DNA of 64,000 nt from Oscillibacter sp. (lineage in GTDB: Bacteria; Bacillota; Clostridia; Oscillospirales; Oscillospiraceae): the NCBI GenBank assembly GCA_020025475.1, contig JAHHSA010000005.1, forward strand, positions 1-64,000, written 5' to 3'. Numbering within the stretch: the stretch's first letter is position 1; the number at the start of each line of letters is the position of its first letter. The translations under genes were made by a program, and so were the position numbers. This document shows positions 9,565 through 17,900 of this stretch, in pieces. Below the pieces are notes generated by a model. That model was not told the origin of the DNA, did not search any database, and saw nothing but the letters and a program-made list of their open reading frames with translations.

Positions 9565-11430
9565 ATGAGCGAACCTTTTGTCTTTGATCCAAGGTGCAGT
9601 CTCTGTAAAGAGCCTTACGGTGCTGTGCCCTGCGGTCAGACCGTCACTCTGCATTGCCGCCCCATGGCCTGCGAAGCATTTACCCATTGTGCCGTGGTCC
9701 TGCAATACGAGTTTTCCAATACCACCCGGGAGCTGGAGCTCTCCTGCAGCGGGCCTGAGTGGGACCGTATTTGTTATACGCTGCAATTTGATGTTCCGGA
9801 AGCCCCGGACCTGCTCTGGTATTATTTCCGCCTTTGGCGGGACGATGGATCGGGCTGCTTTCTGGATAAGACCGGTTACCGCAGCACCCCCGTCACCGAA
9901 GCATGGCAGATTACGGTCTACCGTCCCTCTCACACCCCGGAGTGGTTCGGCCGCGGCGTCACCTATCAGATCTTTCCGGACCGCTTCTGCCGGACGGAGA
10001 TTCCGGACCCCACAGGTCTGCCCGGTAACCGCTGGGTGCATGAGGACTGGTCGGAAACCCCCGCATGGGCACCGGAGAGCGACGGTGAAATTTACAACCG
10101 TGATTTCTTCGGCGGCTCTCTCCAGGGCATTGTCTCCAAGCTGGAGCAGCTCCGGGACATGGGGGTCTCCACCCTGTACCTCTGTCCCATTTTTGAATCT
10201 GCGTCCAACCATCGCTACAACACCGGCAACTATAAGAAAATTGACCCCTTTCTGGGGACAGAGGAGGATTTTAAGAACCTCTGCGCCAAAGCCCGGGAAA
10301 AAGGGATTCGGATCATCCTGGACGGTGTGTTCAACCACACCGGTTCCCAGAGTCTCTACTTCAACGCCGATGGCTATTATCCCACTTTGGGCGCTGCTCA
10401 AAGCCAGGATAGCCCCTATTATGACTGGTTTAACTTCCAGAACTGGCCGACGAAATATGATTCCTGGTGGGGCATTACCACCCTGCCAGCCGTCCGGGAA
10501 GAAAGCCAGAGTTATGTAAACTACATCATTGACGATTACGACTCCATTATCCGCCGCTGGCTGCGCCTGGGCGCCTCCGGGTGGCGGTTGGATGTGGCTG
10601 ACGAGCTGCCGGACTGGTTTATTGAAAAGATTCGCTCCGCCATGGATGCCACTACCTCCGACGCCTTCCTGCTGGGCGAGGTGTGGGAGGATGCCAGCAC
10701 CAAGGTGGCCTATTCCAAACGCCGCCAGTATTTGCTGGGAACTGAGCTCCACAGCGTAATGAACTATCCCTTCCGTACGGCTCTGCTGGACTACCTGAAG
10801 GGCGGCGACGCCAACGATTTCCGGGAAGTGATGGAGACATTGCGGGAGAACTACCCCCACGATGCCTTTTACTCCGCCATGAACTTCCTGGGCACTCACG
10901 ATACTGCCCGCATCCTGACCGTACTGGGCGCTCATGAGATGCCGTCCACCAAGCAGGAGCGAGCTGCCTTCCGTCTCTCTCCTCAGGAACGCGCCCGGGG
11001 GATTTCCCTGGTAAAACTGGCAGCCTTGATTCTCTTTACCTTTCCTGGCTCCCCCACTGTCTACTACGGTGACGAGGCCGGCATGGAGGGCTGGGAAGAC
11101 CCGCTGAACCGAGCCTGCTATCCCTGGGGGCAGGAGGACGAGGAGCTGCAAGCTCGTTTCATTCGTCTGGGCCGTCTGCGTCAGACCTATGAGCCGCTGC
11201 AGCAAGGCGACATTGTCTGGCTCTACACGCTGGGTCCTGTGATGGCCTATTCCCGGGAGTGGCGGCGAAACCGGCTGGTCACAGTGGTCAATGCCTCTGA
11301 CTCTGTGCAGCCCATTACCCTTCCCTATCCCACCCATTTAACAGATCTGCTTACCGGTCAGACCTACTTCCCACAGGAGGGCCATTTGTCTCTGGAGCTG
11401 CCGCCCCGTACTGGCCTGCTGCTTCACTAG
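9565..11430 (+). CDS. GH13 glycosidase (neopullulanase/cyclomaltodextrinase-like)
   Basis: 621 aa. An N-terminal beta-sandwich (about 1-125) resembles the CBM34-type domain of neopullulanases. The TIM barrel follows: GRGVTYQIFPDRF, GVFNHTG, nucleophile Asp343 (GWRLDVADE), acid/base Glu372 (LLGEVWED) and H445-D446 (GTHD). No signal peptide is visible, so it should act in the cytoplasm on imported malto-oligosaccharides. It lies 20 nt after the PBP2 gene and ahead of the parS palindrome that ends this transcription unit. Exact substrate is not readable. Confidence 0.87.
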   Translation: MSEPFVFDPRCSLCKEPYGAVPCGQTVTLHCRPMACEAFTHCAVVLQYEFSNTTRELELSCSGPEWDRICYTLQFDVPEAPDLLWYYFRLWRDDGSGCFLDKTGYRSTPVTEAWQITVYRPSHTPEWFGRGVTYQIFPDRFCRTEIPDPTGLPGNRWVHEDWSETPAWAPESDGEIYNRDFFGGSLQGIVSKLEQLRDMGVSTLYLCPIFESASNHRYNTGNYKKIDPFLGTEEDFKNLCAKAREKGIRIILDGVFNHTGSQSLYFNADGYYPTLGAAQSQDSPYYDWFNFQNWPTKYDSWWGITTLPAVREESQSYVNYIIDDYDSIIRRWLRLGASGWRLDVADELPDWFIEKIRSAMDATTSDAFLLGEVWEDASTKVAYSKRRQYLLGTELHSVMNYPFRTALLDYLKGGDANDFREVMETLRENYPHDAFYSAMNFLGTHDTARILTVLGAHEMPSTKQERAAFRLSPQERARGISLVKLAALILFTFPGSPTVYYGDEAGMEGWEDPLNRACYPWGQEDEELQARFIRLGRLRQTYEPLQQGDIVWLYTLGPVMAYSREWRRNRLVTVVNASDSVQPITLPYPTHLTDLLTGQTYFPQEGHLSLELPPRTGLLLH

Positions 11431-11440
11431 AGGTCCTGAA

Positions 11441-11484
11441 AAACAAGCTAAGACTGTTTCACGTGAAACAGTCTTAGCTTGTTT
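11441..11484. terminator. 44-bp perfect palindrome: terminator built around a parS site
   Basis: Each 22-nt arm (left arm begins AAACAAGCTAAGACTG) is an exact reverse complement of the other. The palindrome starts 11 nt after the GH13 stop. The right arm ends in TTGTTT and runs into CGCGTTTTCC, so the transcript would fold into a terminator-like hairpin. The centre is a perfect 16-bp parS. Confidence 0.7.
11455..11470. other. parS: parS centromere site 1 (perfect consensus)
   Basis: TGTTTCACGTGAAACA, identical to the consensus parS bound by ParB/Spo0J. It lies 166 bp upstream of parA, in the centre of the 44-bp palindrome. Confidence 0.95.
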
Positions 11485-11539
11485 CGCGTTTTCCCTGTCT
11501 GTTTTTAGGAAGTTTCATGTATGTTTTTCTGGTTTTTCC

Positions 11540-11568
11540 TTGAAACTATATAGTGTGCTTGTTATAAT
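11540..11568 (+). promoter_or_regulatory. Sigma-A promoter for parA-parB
   Basis: TTGAAA at 11540-11545, a 17-nt spacer, and a consensus TATAAT at 11563-11568. The parA start lies 68 bp downstream. Confidence 0.82.
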
Positions 11569-11635
11569 AGTATTCGGTCACAACTCTATTAAAAATTGCC
11601 TTGTGGCAGACTGATTTCGGAAAGTAGGTGCCTTT

Positions 11636-12394
11636 GTGGCAAAAACCATTGCGATTGTAAATCAAAAAGGCGGCGTCGGGAAAACAACTACATGTGTAAA
11701 CTTGGCAGCCACTCTTGTAGAAAAGGGACAGCGCGTACTGCTGTGCGACTTTGACCCCCAGGCCAACTCAACCTCTGGAATGGGTGTGGATAAAACCCTG
11801 TCCAAGGGCATTTACAATGTGATGATCGGTGAAGTCGCAACCCGTGAGGCCCTGGTGCACACCAAGTACGGCGATGTGCTGCCCTCCAACAAGGCGCTGG
11901 CTGGTGCCGGTATTGAGCTGATCGGTATGGAAAACCGGGAGTTTCTGCTGAAAAATGCGCTGGCCCAGGTGGCAGACGACTATGATTTTCTGTTCATTGA
12001 CTGCCCTCCCTCCCTGGAACTGCTGACACTGAACGCACTCTGCGCCGCAGACTCGATTATGGTCCCAGTCCAGGGTGAGTATTTTGCGCTGGAAGGCCTC
12101 AGTGATCTGATGAACACAGTCCGCATTGTCCGCAGGTCCCTGAACCCCCGGTTGGAGCTGGAGGGCGTTCTGCTGACCATGTTTGATGGCCGCACAAATC
12201 TGGCGCTCCAGGTGGCAGAGGAAGTGAAACACTACTTCCCTGGAAAAGTCTATGCTACTGTGATTCCCCGCAATGTGCGTCTTTCCGAGGCTCCCAGCCA
12301 CGGAAAACCTATCACCGCCTATGACCGTGCCTGCCGCGGCTCGGAGGCCTATGCCGCACTTGCAGCGGAATTTCTGAAAAATCAGTCCGCCTGA
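11636..12394 (+). CDS. parA: Chromosome-partitioning ATPase ParA (Soj)
   Basis: 252 aa, full length for chromosomal Soj. Deviant Walker A KGGVGKTT at residues 11-18, LCDFDPQANST (switch region), FIDCPPSL (Walker B) and the DNA-binding C-terminus. ParA binds DNA non-specifically as an ATP dimer, and ParB stimulates its ATPase. It starts with GTG at 11636 after a weak TAGGTG site. parB follows after 24 nt. With nearby parS sites this is a complete segregation module. Confidence 0.95.
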   Translation: MAKTIAIVNQKGGVGKTTTCVNLAATLVEKGQRVLLCDFDPQANSTSGMGVDKTLSKGIYNVMIGEVATREALVHTKYGDVLPSNKALAGAGIELIGMENREFLLKNALAQVADDYDFLFIDCPPSLELLTLNALCAADSIMVPVQGEYFALEGLSDLMNTVRIVRRSLNPRLELEGVLLTMFDGRTNLALQVAEEVKHYFPGKVYATVIPRNVRLSEAPSHGKPITAYDRACRGSEAYAALAAEFLKNQSA

Positions 12395-12418
12395 CCATTC
12401 TGAAAGGAGCTCACCATC

Positions 12419-13306
12419 ATGGCATCCAAAAAACCGTCCGGACTGGGCCGGGGTCTTGGCGCCCTGCTGGGCGACGACGTCTTAAATACGGAAACCACCG
12501 GCAGCCTCTCCCTCCCAATCTCTCAGGTGGAAAACTGCCCCTCACAGCCCCGGAAGTCCTTTGACGAGGTATCCCTGGCAGAACTGGCCGATTCCATCCG
12601 GGAACACGGCATCATTCAGCCGCTGACTGTTCGGAAGCTCTCCTCCGGCTATTATCAGATTATTGCCGGTGAACGCCGCTGGAGAGCCGCCCGCATGGCC
12701 GGACTTCAGGAAGTTCCCGTGGTGGTCATTGAAGCAGACGACAGGAAAGCTGCCGAGCTGGCGATGATCGAAAATTTGCAGCGGGAAGATCTGAATCCAA
12801 TTGAAGAGGCGTCAGGCTTCCAGTCCCTGATTGACAACTACCATTATACGCAGGAAGAAGCCGCCAGCCGTGTAGGCAAGTCCCGCAGCGCTGTGGCAAA
12901 TGCCCTGCGTTTGCTGTCTCTGACTCCCTCCGTGCGGGACATGGTGGTGGATGGCCGACTGTCCGCCGGTCATGCCCGTGCACTGCTTCCCCTCTCTCCC
13001 GCCCTGCAGGAGAGCACCGCCGAGGCCATTCTCTCCGGAGGTCTGTCTGTCAGACAGACGGAGGCACTGGTCAAGCGCCTGTCCACGGAAAAGGTGGAAA
13101 AAGAAGAGACTGCGCCCATCGAACCCGACTACACCGCAGAGGCACAGAGGGACCTCTCCTCCCGGCTGGGCCGGGGTGTTAAAATTGTAAATGGGCGTAA
13201 AAAAGGCCGCATTGAATTGGAATACTACGGCCTGGATGATCTCAACGATCTCCTGGAGGCACTTTCTCTCCTCCGGGCCCGCGATCACGAGAAAGGAATT
13301 GAATGA
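12419..13306 (+). CDS. parB: Chromosome-partitioning protein ParB (Spo0J)
   Basis: 295 aa. N-terminal GLGRGLGALLG is the ParA-interacting segment. The CTP-binding/nuclease-like domain includes SQPRKSFDE, ENLQREDLNPIEEA and the GERRWRAARMAG box. A helix-turn-helix (about 135-190, GKSRSAVANALRLLSL) reads parS, and a C-terminal dimer domain ends the protein. ParB loads at parS and spreads as a CTP-dependent sliding clamp. The GERR motif and lack of a Noc-specific membrane-binding start favour ParB over Noc. Overlaps the next gene (ATGA). Confidence 0.95.
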   Translation: MASKKPSGLGRGLGALLGDDVLNTETTGSLSLPISQVENCPSQPRKSFDEVSLAELADSIREHGIIQPLTVRKLSSGYYQIIAGERRWRAARMAGLQEVPVVVIEADDRKAAELAMIENLQREDLNPIEEASGFQSLIDNYHYTQEEAASRVGKSRSAVANALRLLSLTPSVRDMVVDGRLSAGHARALLPLSPALQESTAEAILSGGLSVRQTEALVKRLSTEKVEKEETAPIEPDYTAEAQRDLSSRLGRGVKIVNGRKKGRIELEYYGLDDLNDLLEALSLLRARDHEKGIE

Positions 13307-13836
13307 TGAATATTGAAAAACGGGGGGACGGTACCCACGAGAATCAAAGTGCCACCCCGGAAACTCCCACTACCCACAGCAAAAAGCCAGTAATTATTTA
13401 TATTATGATCCTCTTTATTGTGGCGTTTTTGCTGATGGCGCTGTCCTTTGTGATGCACCAGCGCAGTAACACGGAGGCACTTGGACAACTGCAAAACTCC
13501 GTCAACGCCATGCAGGCCGTGCAGGCCACCCAGGAAAAGGTGATCGCCCTGCAGGACAAGCTCTCTAACTCGGAAGATGAAATGGACAAGCTGAACGAGG
13601 AGCTCACAGCCGCCCGCCAGGCGCTGGAAACTCAGCAGCATACCCTGGATGCCCTGCTGAATCTCTATGTGCTTCAGCAGCAGTACACCAACGGTCACTA
13701 TGCCGCCTGCAAGGAAACCATCTCCAAGATGGAAGAAGCCAAGCAGGCAGAGCTGCTGCCCAAGGATGCCATTCACGATGAAACCGCCCCCGCTGAACGC
13801 TATGAACAGCTGAAAGAGGCTGTTTCTGCCAAATAA
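13303..13836 (+). CDS. Unknown single-pass membrane protein with coiled coil
   Basis: 177 aa, no family recognised. A hydrophilic N-terminus (1-30) precedes one membrane helix (about 31-50, IIYIMILFIVAFLLMALS). A long coiled coil (about 58-120) carries heptads such as VIALQDKLSNSEDEMDKL, and the C-terminal part looks like a tetratricopeptide-style helix pair (YTNGHYAACKETISKMEE). It overlaps the parB stop by 4 nt, so it is translationally coupled to the partition genes and co-expressed with them. It could anchor or space a segregation or division complex, but that is a guess from position. Confidence 0.75.
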   Translation: MMNIEKRGDGTHENQSATPETPTTHSKKPVIIYIMILFIVAFLLMALSFVMHQRSNTEALGQLQNSVNAMQAVQATQEKVIALQDKLSNSEDEMDKLNEELTAARQALETQQHTLDALLNLYVLQQQYTNGHYAACKETISKMEEAKQAELLPKDAIHDETAPAERYEQLKEAVSAK

Positions 13837-13843
13837 AAATTGT

Positions 13844-13859
13844 TGTTTCACGTGAAACA
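13844..13859. other. parS: parS centromere site 2 (perfect consensus)
   Basis: TGTTTCACGTGAAACA again, inside a 20-bp perfect palindrome (13842-13861). It sits in the 60-bp gap between the coiled-coil membrane protein and serS, only 2.4 kb from site 1, so the two sites bracket parA-parB. Confidence 0.95.
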
Positions 13860-13896
13860 ACTTAAAATACGAAAGTTTAATATGAGGTGAACTCCA

Positions 13897-15204
13897 ATGC
13901 TGGATATCAAGTTTATTCGCGAGAATCCCGAAGCAGTGAAGGAAAATATTAAGAAAAAGTTTCAGGATGCCAAGCTTCCCTTGGTGGACGAGGTCATCGA
14001 GCTGGATAAGCAGCTGCGCAACACCATTCAGGAAGCCCAGGAGCTGCGAACCGCCCGCAACACGCTTTCCAAGCAGGTTGGCAAGCTGATGGGCATGGCC
14101 AAGAAAGATCCTTCCAAGCTGGAAGAGGCCGAAGCCGTGAAGAAGCAGGTCAAGGAGGACGCTGATCGCCTGGCCGCTCTGGAGGCTGATGAGACTCGTC
14201 TGGAAGGCGAGCTCCACACCCGGATGCTGCAAATTCCCCAGATCATTGATGAGTCCGTGCCTCTGGGCCCCGATGACTCTGCCAACGTGGAAGTGGAGCG
14301 CTTCGGCGAGCCCGTGGTGCCTGACTTCCCCATTCCCTACCACACCGAGATCATGGAGAGCTTCAACGGCATTGACATGGACGCCGCCGGCCGCGTCTCC
14401 GGTAACGGCTTCTACTATCTGCTGGGCGACATTGCCCGTCTGCACGAGGCAGTCTTGGCCTATGGTCGTGACTTCATGATCAGCAAGGGCTTCACTTACT
14501 GCATCCCTCCCTTCATGATTCACGGCAACGTGGTGGAGGGTGTTATGAGCCAGACCGACATGGACTCCATGATGTATAAGATTGAGGGTGAGGATCTGTA
14601 CCTGATCGGTACCTCTGAGCATTCCATGATCGGCCGCTTCATCGACCAGATTCTGCCCGCTGAGAGCCTGCCCCAGACCCTGACCTCCTACTCCCCCTGC
14701 TTCCGTAAGGAAAAGGGTGCCCACGGCATTGAGGAACGCGGCATCTATCGTATTCACCAGTTTGAAAAGCAGGAGATGATCGTCGTCTGCAAGCCTGAGG
14801 AATCCAAGGATTGGTACGAGAAGCTGTGGAAGTACTCCGTAGAGCTGTTCCGCAGCATGGACATTCCCGTCCGTCAGCTGGAGTGCTGCTCCGGTGACCT
14901 GGCTGACCTGAAAGTTAAGTCCTGCGATATTGAGGCCTGGAGCCCCCGTCAGCAGAAGTACTTTGAGGTCTGCTCCTGCTCTAACCTGGGTGATGCGCAG
15001 GCCCGCCGTCTGCACATTCGCTATAAAGATGAAAACGGCAAGACTCAGCTGTGCCACACGCTGAACAACACCTGCGTGGCTCCTCCCCGCATGCTGATCG
15101 CCTTCCTGGAGAACAACCTGCAGGCCGATGGCACCGTGAAGATTCCCGAGGTGCTGTGGCCCTATATGGGCGGCACCAAGGTCCTGATTCCCAAGGCGAA
15201 ATAA
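13897..15204 (+). CDS. serS: Seryl-tRNA synthetase
   Basis: 435 aa, normal length. The N-terminal antiparallel coiled coil that grips tRNA-Ser covers about residues 25-105. The class II core has motif 2 (SPCFRKEKGAHGIEERGIYRIHQFEKQE) and motif 3 (HTLNNTCVAPPRMLIAFLENN). It charges tRNA-Ser with serine in the cytoplasm. The ATG at 13897 follows ATGAGGTGA. No T-box leader fits in the short upstream gap, unlike hisS-aspS and glyS in this window. Confidence 0.96.
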   Translation: MLDIKFIRENPEAVKENIKKKFQDAKLPLVDEVIELDKQLRNTIQEAQELRTARNTLSKQVGKLMGMAKKDPSKLEEAEAVKKQVKEDADRLAALEADETRLEGELHTRMLQIPQIIDESVPLGPDDSANVEVERFGEPVVPDFPIPYHTEIMESFNGIDMDAAGRVSGNGFYYLLGDIARLHEAVLAYGRDFMISKGFTYCIPPFMIHGNVVEGVMSQTDMDSMMYKIEGEDLYLIGTSEHSMIGRFIDQILPAESLPQTLTSYSPCFRKEKGAHGIEERGIYRIHQFEKQEMIVVCKPEESKDWYEKLWKYSVELFRSMDIPVRQLECCSGDLADLKVKSCDIEAWSPRQQKYFEVCSCSNLGDAQARRLHIRYKDENGKTQLCHTLNNTCVAPPRMLIAFLENNLQADGTVKIPEVLWPYMGGTKVLIPKAK

Positions 15205-15218
15205 TTATGTAAACTAAT

Positions 15219-15272
15219 TTGGCCGGGTTCCGAACATTGGAAAAAGAGCTGATGTTCGGAAATTCCGGCCAA
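15219..15272. repeat. Long imperfect hairpin after serS
   Basis: Arms TTGGCCGG/CCGGCCAA and, inside them, TTCCGAACAT/ATGTTCGGAA are separated by a short bulge and a GGAAAAAGAGCTG-type loop. There is no T run after it, so it may be an RNA-stabilising or Rho-independent-like hairpin rather than a classic terminator. The remaining gap to mscL (15273-15467) shows nothing else I can name. Confidence 0.55.
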
Positions 15273-15467
15273 TGAGGCCAAAAGAGCCGTCCAACAGCAC
15301 AACTTACGAAAACCATTGGGTCATTTTGCTCAGTGAAAACGGCTGTATTCCGGTTTGACCTCTGAAACCATTGGGGCGCAAGGGTTTCAGCTTTCAGTCT
15401 CTCCCCCTTTTTACCGTGGAGATCCTACGCCCCGTATCAAGAGAGCTCAGAGGAGGATTTTCTCATC

Positions 15468-15902
15468 ATGGCAAAAGAAACTGGATTTTTTGCAGAGTTC
15501 AAAAAATTCATTGCCCGAGGCAACGTGATGGACATGGCTGTGGGTGTCATCGTTGGCGGCGCATTTGGAAAAATTTCAGGTTCCCTGGTCAACGATATCA
15601 TTATGCCCGCTGTTTCCATGCTCACGGGCGGGACTGACTTTAGTCAGTGGAGGTGGGTCCTGCGCGAGGCCGTGTTGGATGAGACCGGCGCTGAGATTGC
15701 CCAGGCAGTCTCTATCAACTACGGTACTTTCATTTCCACTATATTGGACTTTCTTATTATTGCCTTTGCCGTGTTCTGCATGATCAAGACACTCAACCGC
15801 CTCCATCGGAAAAAAGAAGAAGCTCCTAAAGCTCCTCCCGTGCCTTCCAAGGAAGAAGTGCTGCTGACGGAAATTCGAGATCTGTTGAAGGAAAAGAACT
15901 GA
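15468..15902 (+). CDS. mscL: Large-conductance mechanosensitive channel MscL
   Basis: 144 aa, typical length. The start [34 protein letters not shown] amphipathic helix plus first membrane segment is the MscL signature (the pore motif is [12 protein letters not shown]). A periplasmic-side loop and second membrane segment (about 88-110, [19 protein letters not shown]) follow, then a charged C-terminal bundle. It opens under membrane tension to release solutes during osmotic downshock. AGAGGAGGA precedes the ATG, and it shares a base with the rsmG start (TGATG). Confidence 0.94.
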   Translation: MAKETGFFAEFKKFIARGNVMDMAVGVIVGGAFGKISGSLVNDIIMPAVSMLTGGTDFSQWRWVLREAVLDETGAEIAQAVSINYGTFISTILDFLIIAFAVFCMIKTLNRLHRKKEEAPKAPPVPSKEEVLLTEIRDLLKEKN

Positions 15903-16597
15903 TGAAAGAACAGCTGGAATCTGGTCTCCGGGCACTTGGCCTGGAAACCGAAGGGGTCCCCTCCCTGCTTCGATATGCGGACATGCTGGTGGAGACCAAT
16001 CAGGTGATGAACCTCACCGCTATTACAGAACCCTCTGAAATTGCCTCCCTCCACTTCCTGGACAGCGCCTCCCTTCTGCCCCTTGCAGACTTTCACGGCA
16101 AAACCGTGGTGGATGTGGGCACTGGTGCCGGCTTTCCCGGCGTTCCTCTGCGGATTGTGGAACCATCAATCAAACTGACCCTGCTGGACTCCCTGAATAA
16201 GCGTATTAACTTTTTGCAGGGAGTCTGCGATGAGCTGGGTCTGCAGGATGTGGCCTGCGTCCATGGCCGTGCGGAGGAATTTGCTTCCGAACATCGGGAG
16301 AGCTATGATATTGCCACCTCCCGCGCTGTGGCCTCCCTGCCATTGCTATGTGAGCTGTGCTTGCCTCTGGTCAAGCCCGGCGGCTACTTCCTTGCCATGA
16401 AATCCGTGGATGCAGATCACGAACTGCAACAAGCTTCCAGAGCGATCAGCATTCTGGGTGGCCGGATTGAAAAGGAAACCGATTACGTTATTCCAGGCAC
16501 TGACGTACGTCATCGTCTTATTTTTATTAAAAAAATTGGCCAAACGCCAAAAAAATATCCCAGAGCATTTGCAAAAATCAAGAAGAATCCGTTATAA
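15902..16597 (+). CDS. rsmG: 16S rRNA (guanine527-N7)-methyltransferase RsmG
   Basis: 231 aa. The SAM-binding fold begins with VVDVGTGAGFPGVPLRI (motif I). NLTAITEP and HFLDSASL precede it, as in GidB. The ARAVASLPLLCELCLPLVKPGGYFLAMK segment completes the family pattern. It methylates G527 of 16S rRNA, and loss can give low-level streptomycin resistance. rsmG is usually near oriC, next to mnmG and parA; here mnmG and mnmE are absent and the gene follows mscL with overlapping stop/start. Confidence 0.93.
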   Translation: MKEQLESGLRALGLETEGVPSLLRYADMLVETNQVMNLTAITEPSEIASLHFLDSASLLPLADFHGKTVVDVGTGAGFPGVPLRIVEPSIKLTLLDSLNKRINFLQGVCDELGLQDVACVHGRAEEFASEHRESYDIATSRAVASLPLLCELCLPLVKPGGYFLAMKSVDADHELQQASRAISILGGRIEKETDYVIPGTDVRHRLIFIKKIGQTPKKYPRAFAKIKKNPL

Positions 16598-16598
16598 T
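16569..16598 (+). promoter_or_regulatory. Sigma-A promoter for the MinD-like gene
   Basis: TTGCAA at 16569-16574 and TATAAT at 16593-16598 with an 18-nt spacer, lying inside the 3' end of rsmG. The next start codon is 76 bp downstream. Confidence 0.7.
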
Positions 16599-16673
16599 AG
16601 AGATATTGCAGAAGTGAGTCCGGAAATTAAATTTCGGACGCAGAGCACGTTTTGGTAAGGAGGGACCTGCCCC

Positions 16674-17429
16674 ATGAAAACCCGCGGACAATGTATCGCC
16701 GTCGTATCCGGAAAAGGCGGCACCGGCAAGACCTCCTTCGTCTCCGGCGTTGGTTCAGCCCTGGCCCGGAACGGTCACAAAGTCCTCTGCGTGGACTGTG
16801 ACATCGGGCTCCGGAACCTGGATCTGGCCCTTGGCCTCTCCGACCGGGCGCTGATGGACTTCTCCGACGTGGCCCAGGGGCACTGTTCTCTGGATTCCTC
16901 GGTGGTGGAGCACCCCAACATTCCCGGTCTCTATCTGCTGACAGCCCCCGCCCGCAGCCGTGGACGGCCCGTAAGCAATCAGCAGATGCGGGAGCTCCTC
17001 CGGGAAATCCGCACCCAGTTCGACTACTGCCTTTTGGATGCCCCGGCAGGCCTTGGCACCGGCTTTATGCTGGCCACCTGTGCAGCGGATCGGGCGGTGG
17101 TTGTCACCACGTCGGATGCCTCCTCCCTGCGAGATGCCCAGCACACTGTAATGGAGTTGAACCGGTTTCCCCTCGGTTCTTTGCACTTGGTGGTCAACCG
17201 GGTGCGAAAAAAAATGCTCCGCAGTATGCACGCAACCATTGACGACGCCATCGACAAGGCAGGCCTGCCTCTCATCGGTGTCGTCCCGGAGGATGACGCA
17301 CTGACACTGTCCTTGAACCGCGGTGTTCCCCTGCTGCTGGCAGACTATGGATCCAGCGCCGCTGCCGCTTACCGCAATATTGCCCGCCGGATCGCCGGCG
17401 GCAAGGCCCCATTGCTGCGAATCAGATAA
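16674..17429 (+). CDS. MinD-like ParA-family ATPase
   Basis: 251 aa. Deviant Walker A GKGGTGKTS (residues 13-21), CVDCDIGLRNLDLALGL, LLDAPAGLG (Walker B) and VVVTTSDASSLRDAQ match MinD/FlhG proteins. MinD positions the division septum on the membrane; FlhG counts flagella. The C-terminus ends GGKAPLLRIR and I do not see a clear MinD amphipathic membrane helix, so a canonical MinD role is uncertain. No minC or minE is next to it. AAGGAGGG precedes the ATG. The methylglyoxal-synthase-like gene follows after 26 nt. Confidence 0.8.
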   Translation: MKTRGQCIAVVSGKGGTGKTSFVSGVGSALARNGHKVLCVDCDIGLRNLDLALGLSDRALMDFSDVAQGHCSLDSSVVEHPNIPGLYLLTAPARSRGRPVSNQQMRELLREIRTQFDYCLLDAPAGLGTGFMLATCAADRAVVVTTSDASSLRDAQHTVMELNRFPLGSLHLVVNRVRKKMLRSMHATIDDAIDKAGLPLIGVVPEDDALTLSLNRGVPLLLADYGSSAAAAYRNIARRIAGGKAPLLRIR

Positions 17430-17455
17430 ACGAACGGAAAGAAAGGAGCGCGATC

Positions 17456-17869
17456 ATGAACATCGCGATCATGTCCCATGACAACAAAAAGGACCTGATG
17501 GTCCAGTTCTGCACCGCTTATGCCGGTATTTTATCCCAACATCATCTTTATGCTACCAATACCACGGGGCACATGGTTTCCGAGGCAACCGGTTTGAATG
17601 TCCACTGCTTCCTTTCCTACGCTCACGGTGGAAGTCAGCAGATTGGCGCCCGTATCGCCTACAATGAATTTGACCTGGTCCTGTTCTTCAATGACCCCAA
17701 CAACGCCGAAATGTCCAACGACATCTCCTATATCGCTCGTCTGTGCGACCAGAACAACATCCCCTTTGCCAGCAACATTGCCACGGCTGAGGTGCTGGTG
17801 CTGGGTCTGGCCCGGGGCGATCTGGATTGGCGCTGCATTGTCAATCCCTCTACCCGACCTTTGGCTTGA
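17456..17869 (+). CDS. Methylglyoxal-synthase-like protein with altered active site
   Basis: 137 aa, the normal length for MgsA, with the family landmarks MSHDNKKDLMVQF, LYATNTTG, EATGLNV, QQIGARI, FFNDP and ASNIATAEVL. MgsA converts dihydroxyacetone phosphate to methylglyoxal. The catalytic Asp (E. coli Asp71, in GGDQQ) is Ser60 here (GGSQQ), the phosphate loop TGTTG is TNTTG, and the PHDPD loop with its His is shortened to SND. Asp9, Lys12 and Asp80 remain. So it is a family member, but MgsA activity is doubtful. AAAGGAG precedes the ATG. Confidence 0.8.
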   Translation: MNIAIMSHDNKKDLMVQFCTAYAGILSQHHLYATNTTGHMVSEATGLNVHCFLSYAHGGSQQIGARIAYNEFDLVLFFNDPNNAEMSNDISYIARLCDQNNIPFASNIATAEVLVLGLARGDLDWRCIVNPSTRPLA

Positions 17870-17894
17870 CATTTGGCAGAAAAACGCATAAAAT
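17866..17894 (+). promoter_or_regulatory. Promoter of the hisS-aspS T-box transcript
   Basis: Consensus TTGACA at 17866-17871 overlaps the previous stop codon; TAAAAT at 17889-17894 follows with a 17-nt spacer. It drives the leader RNA that begins near 17901. Confidence 0.83.
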
Positions 17895-17900
17895 CATGTA

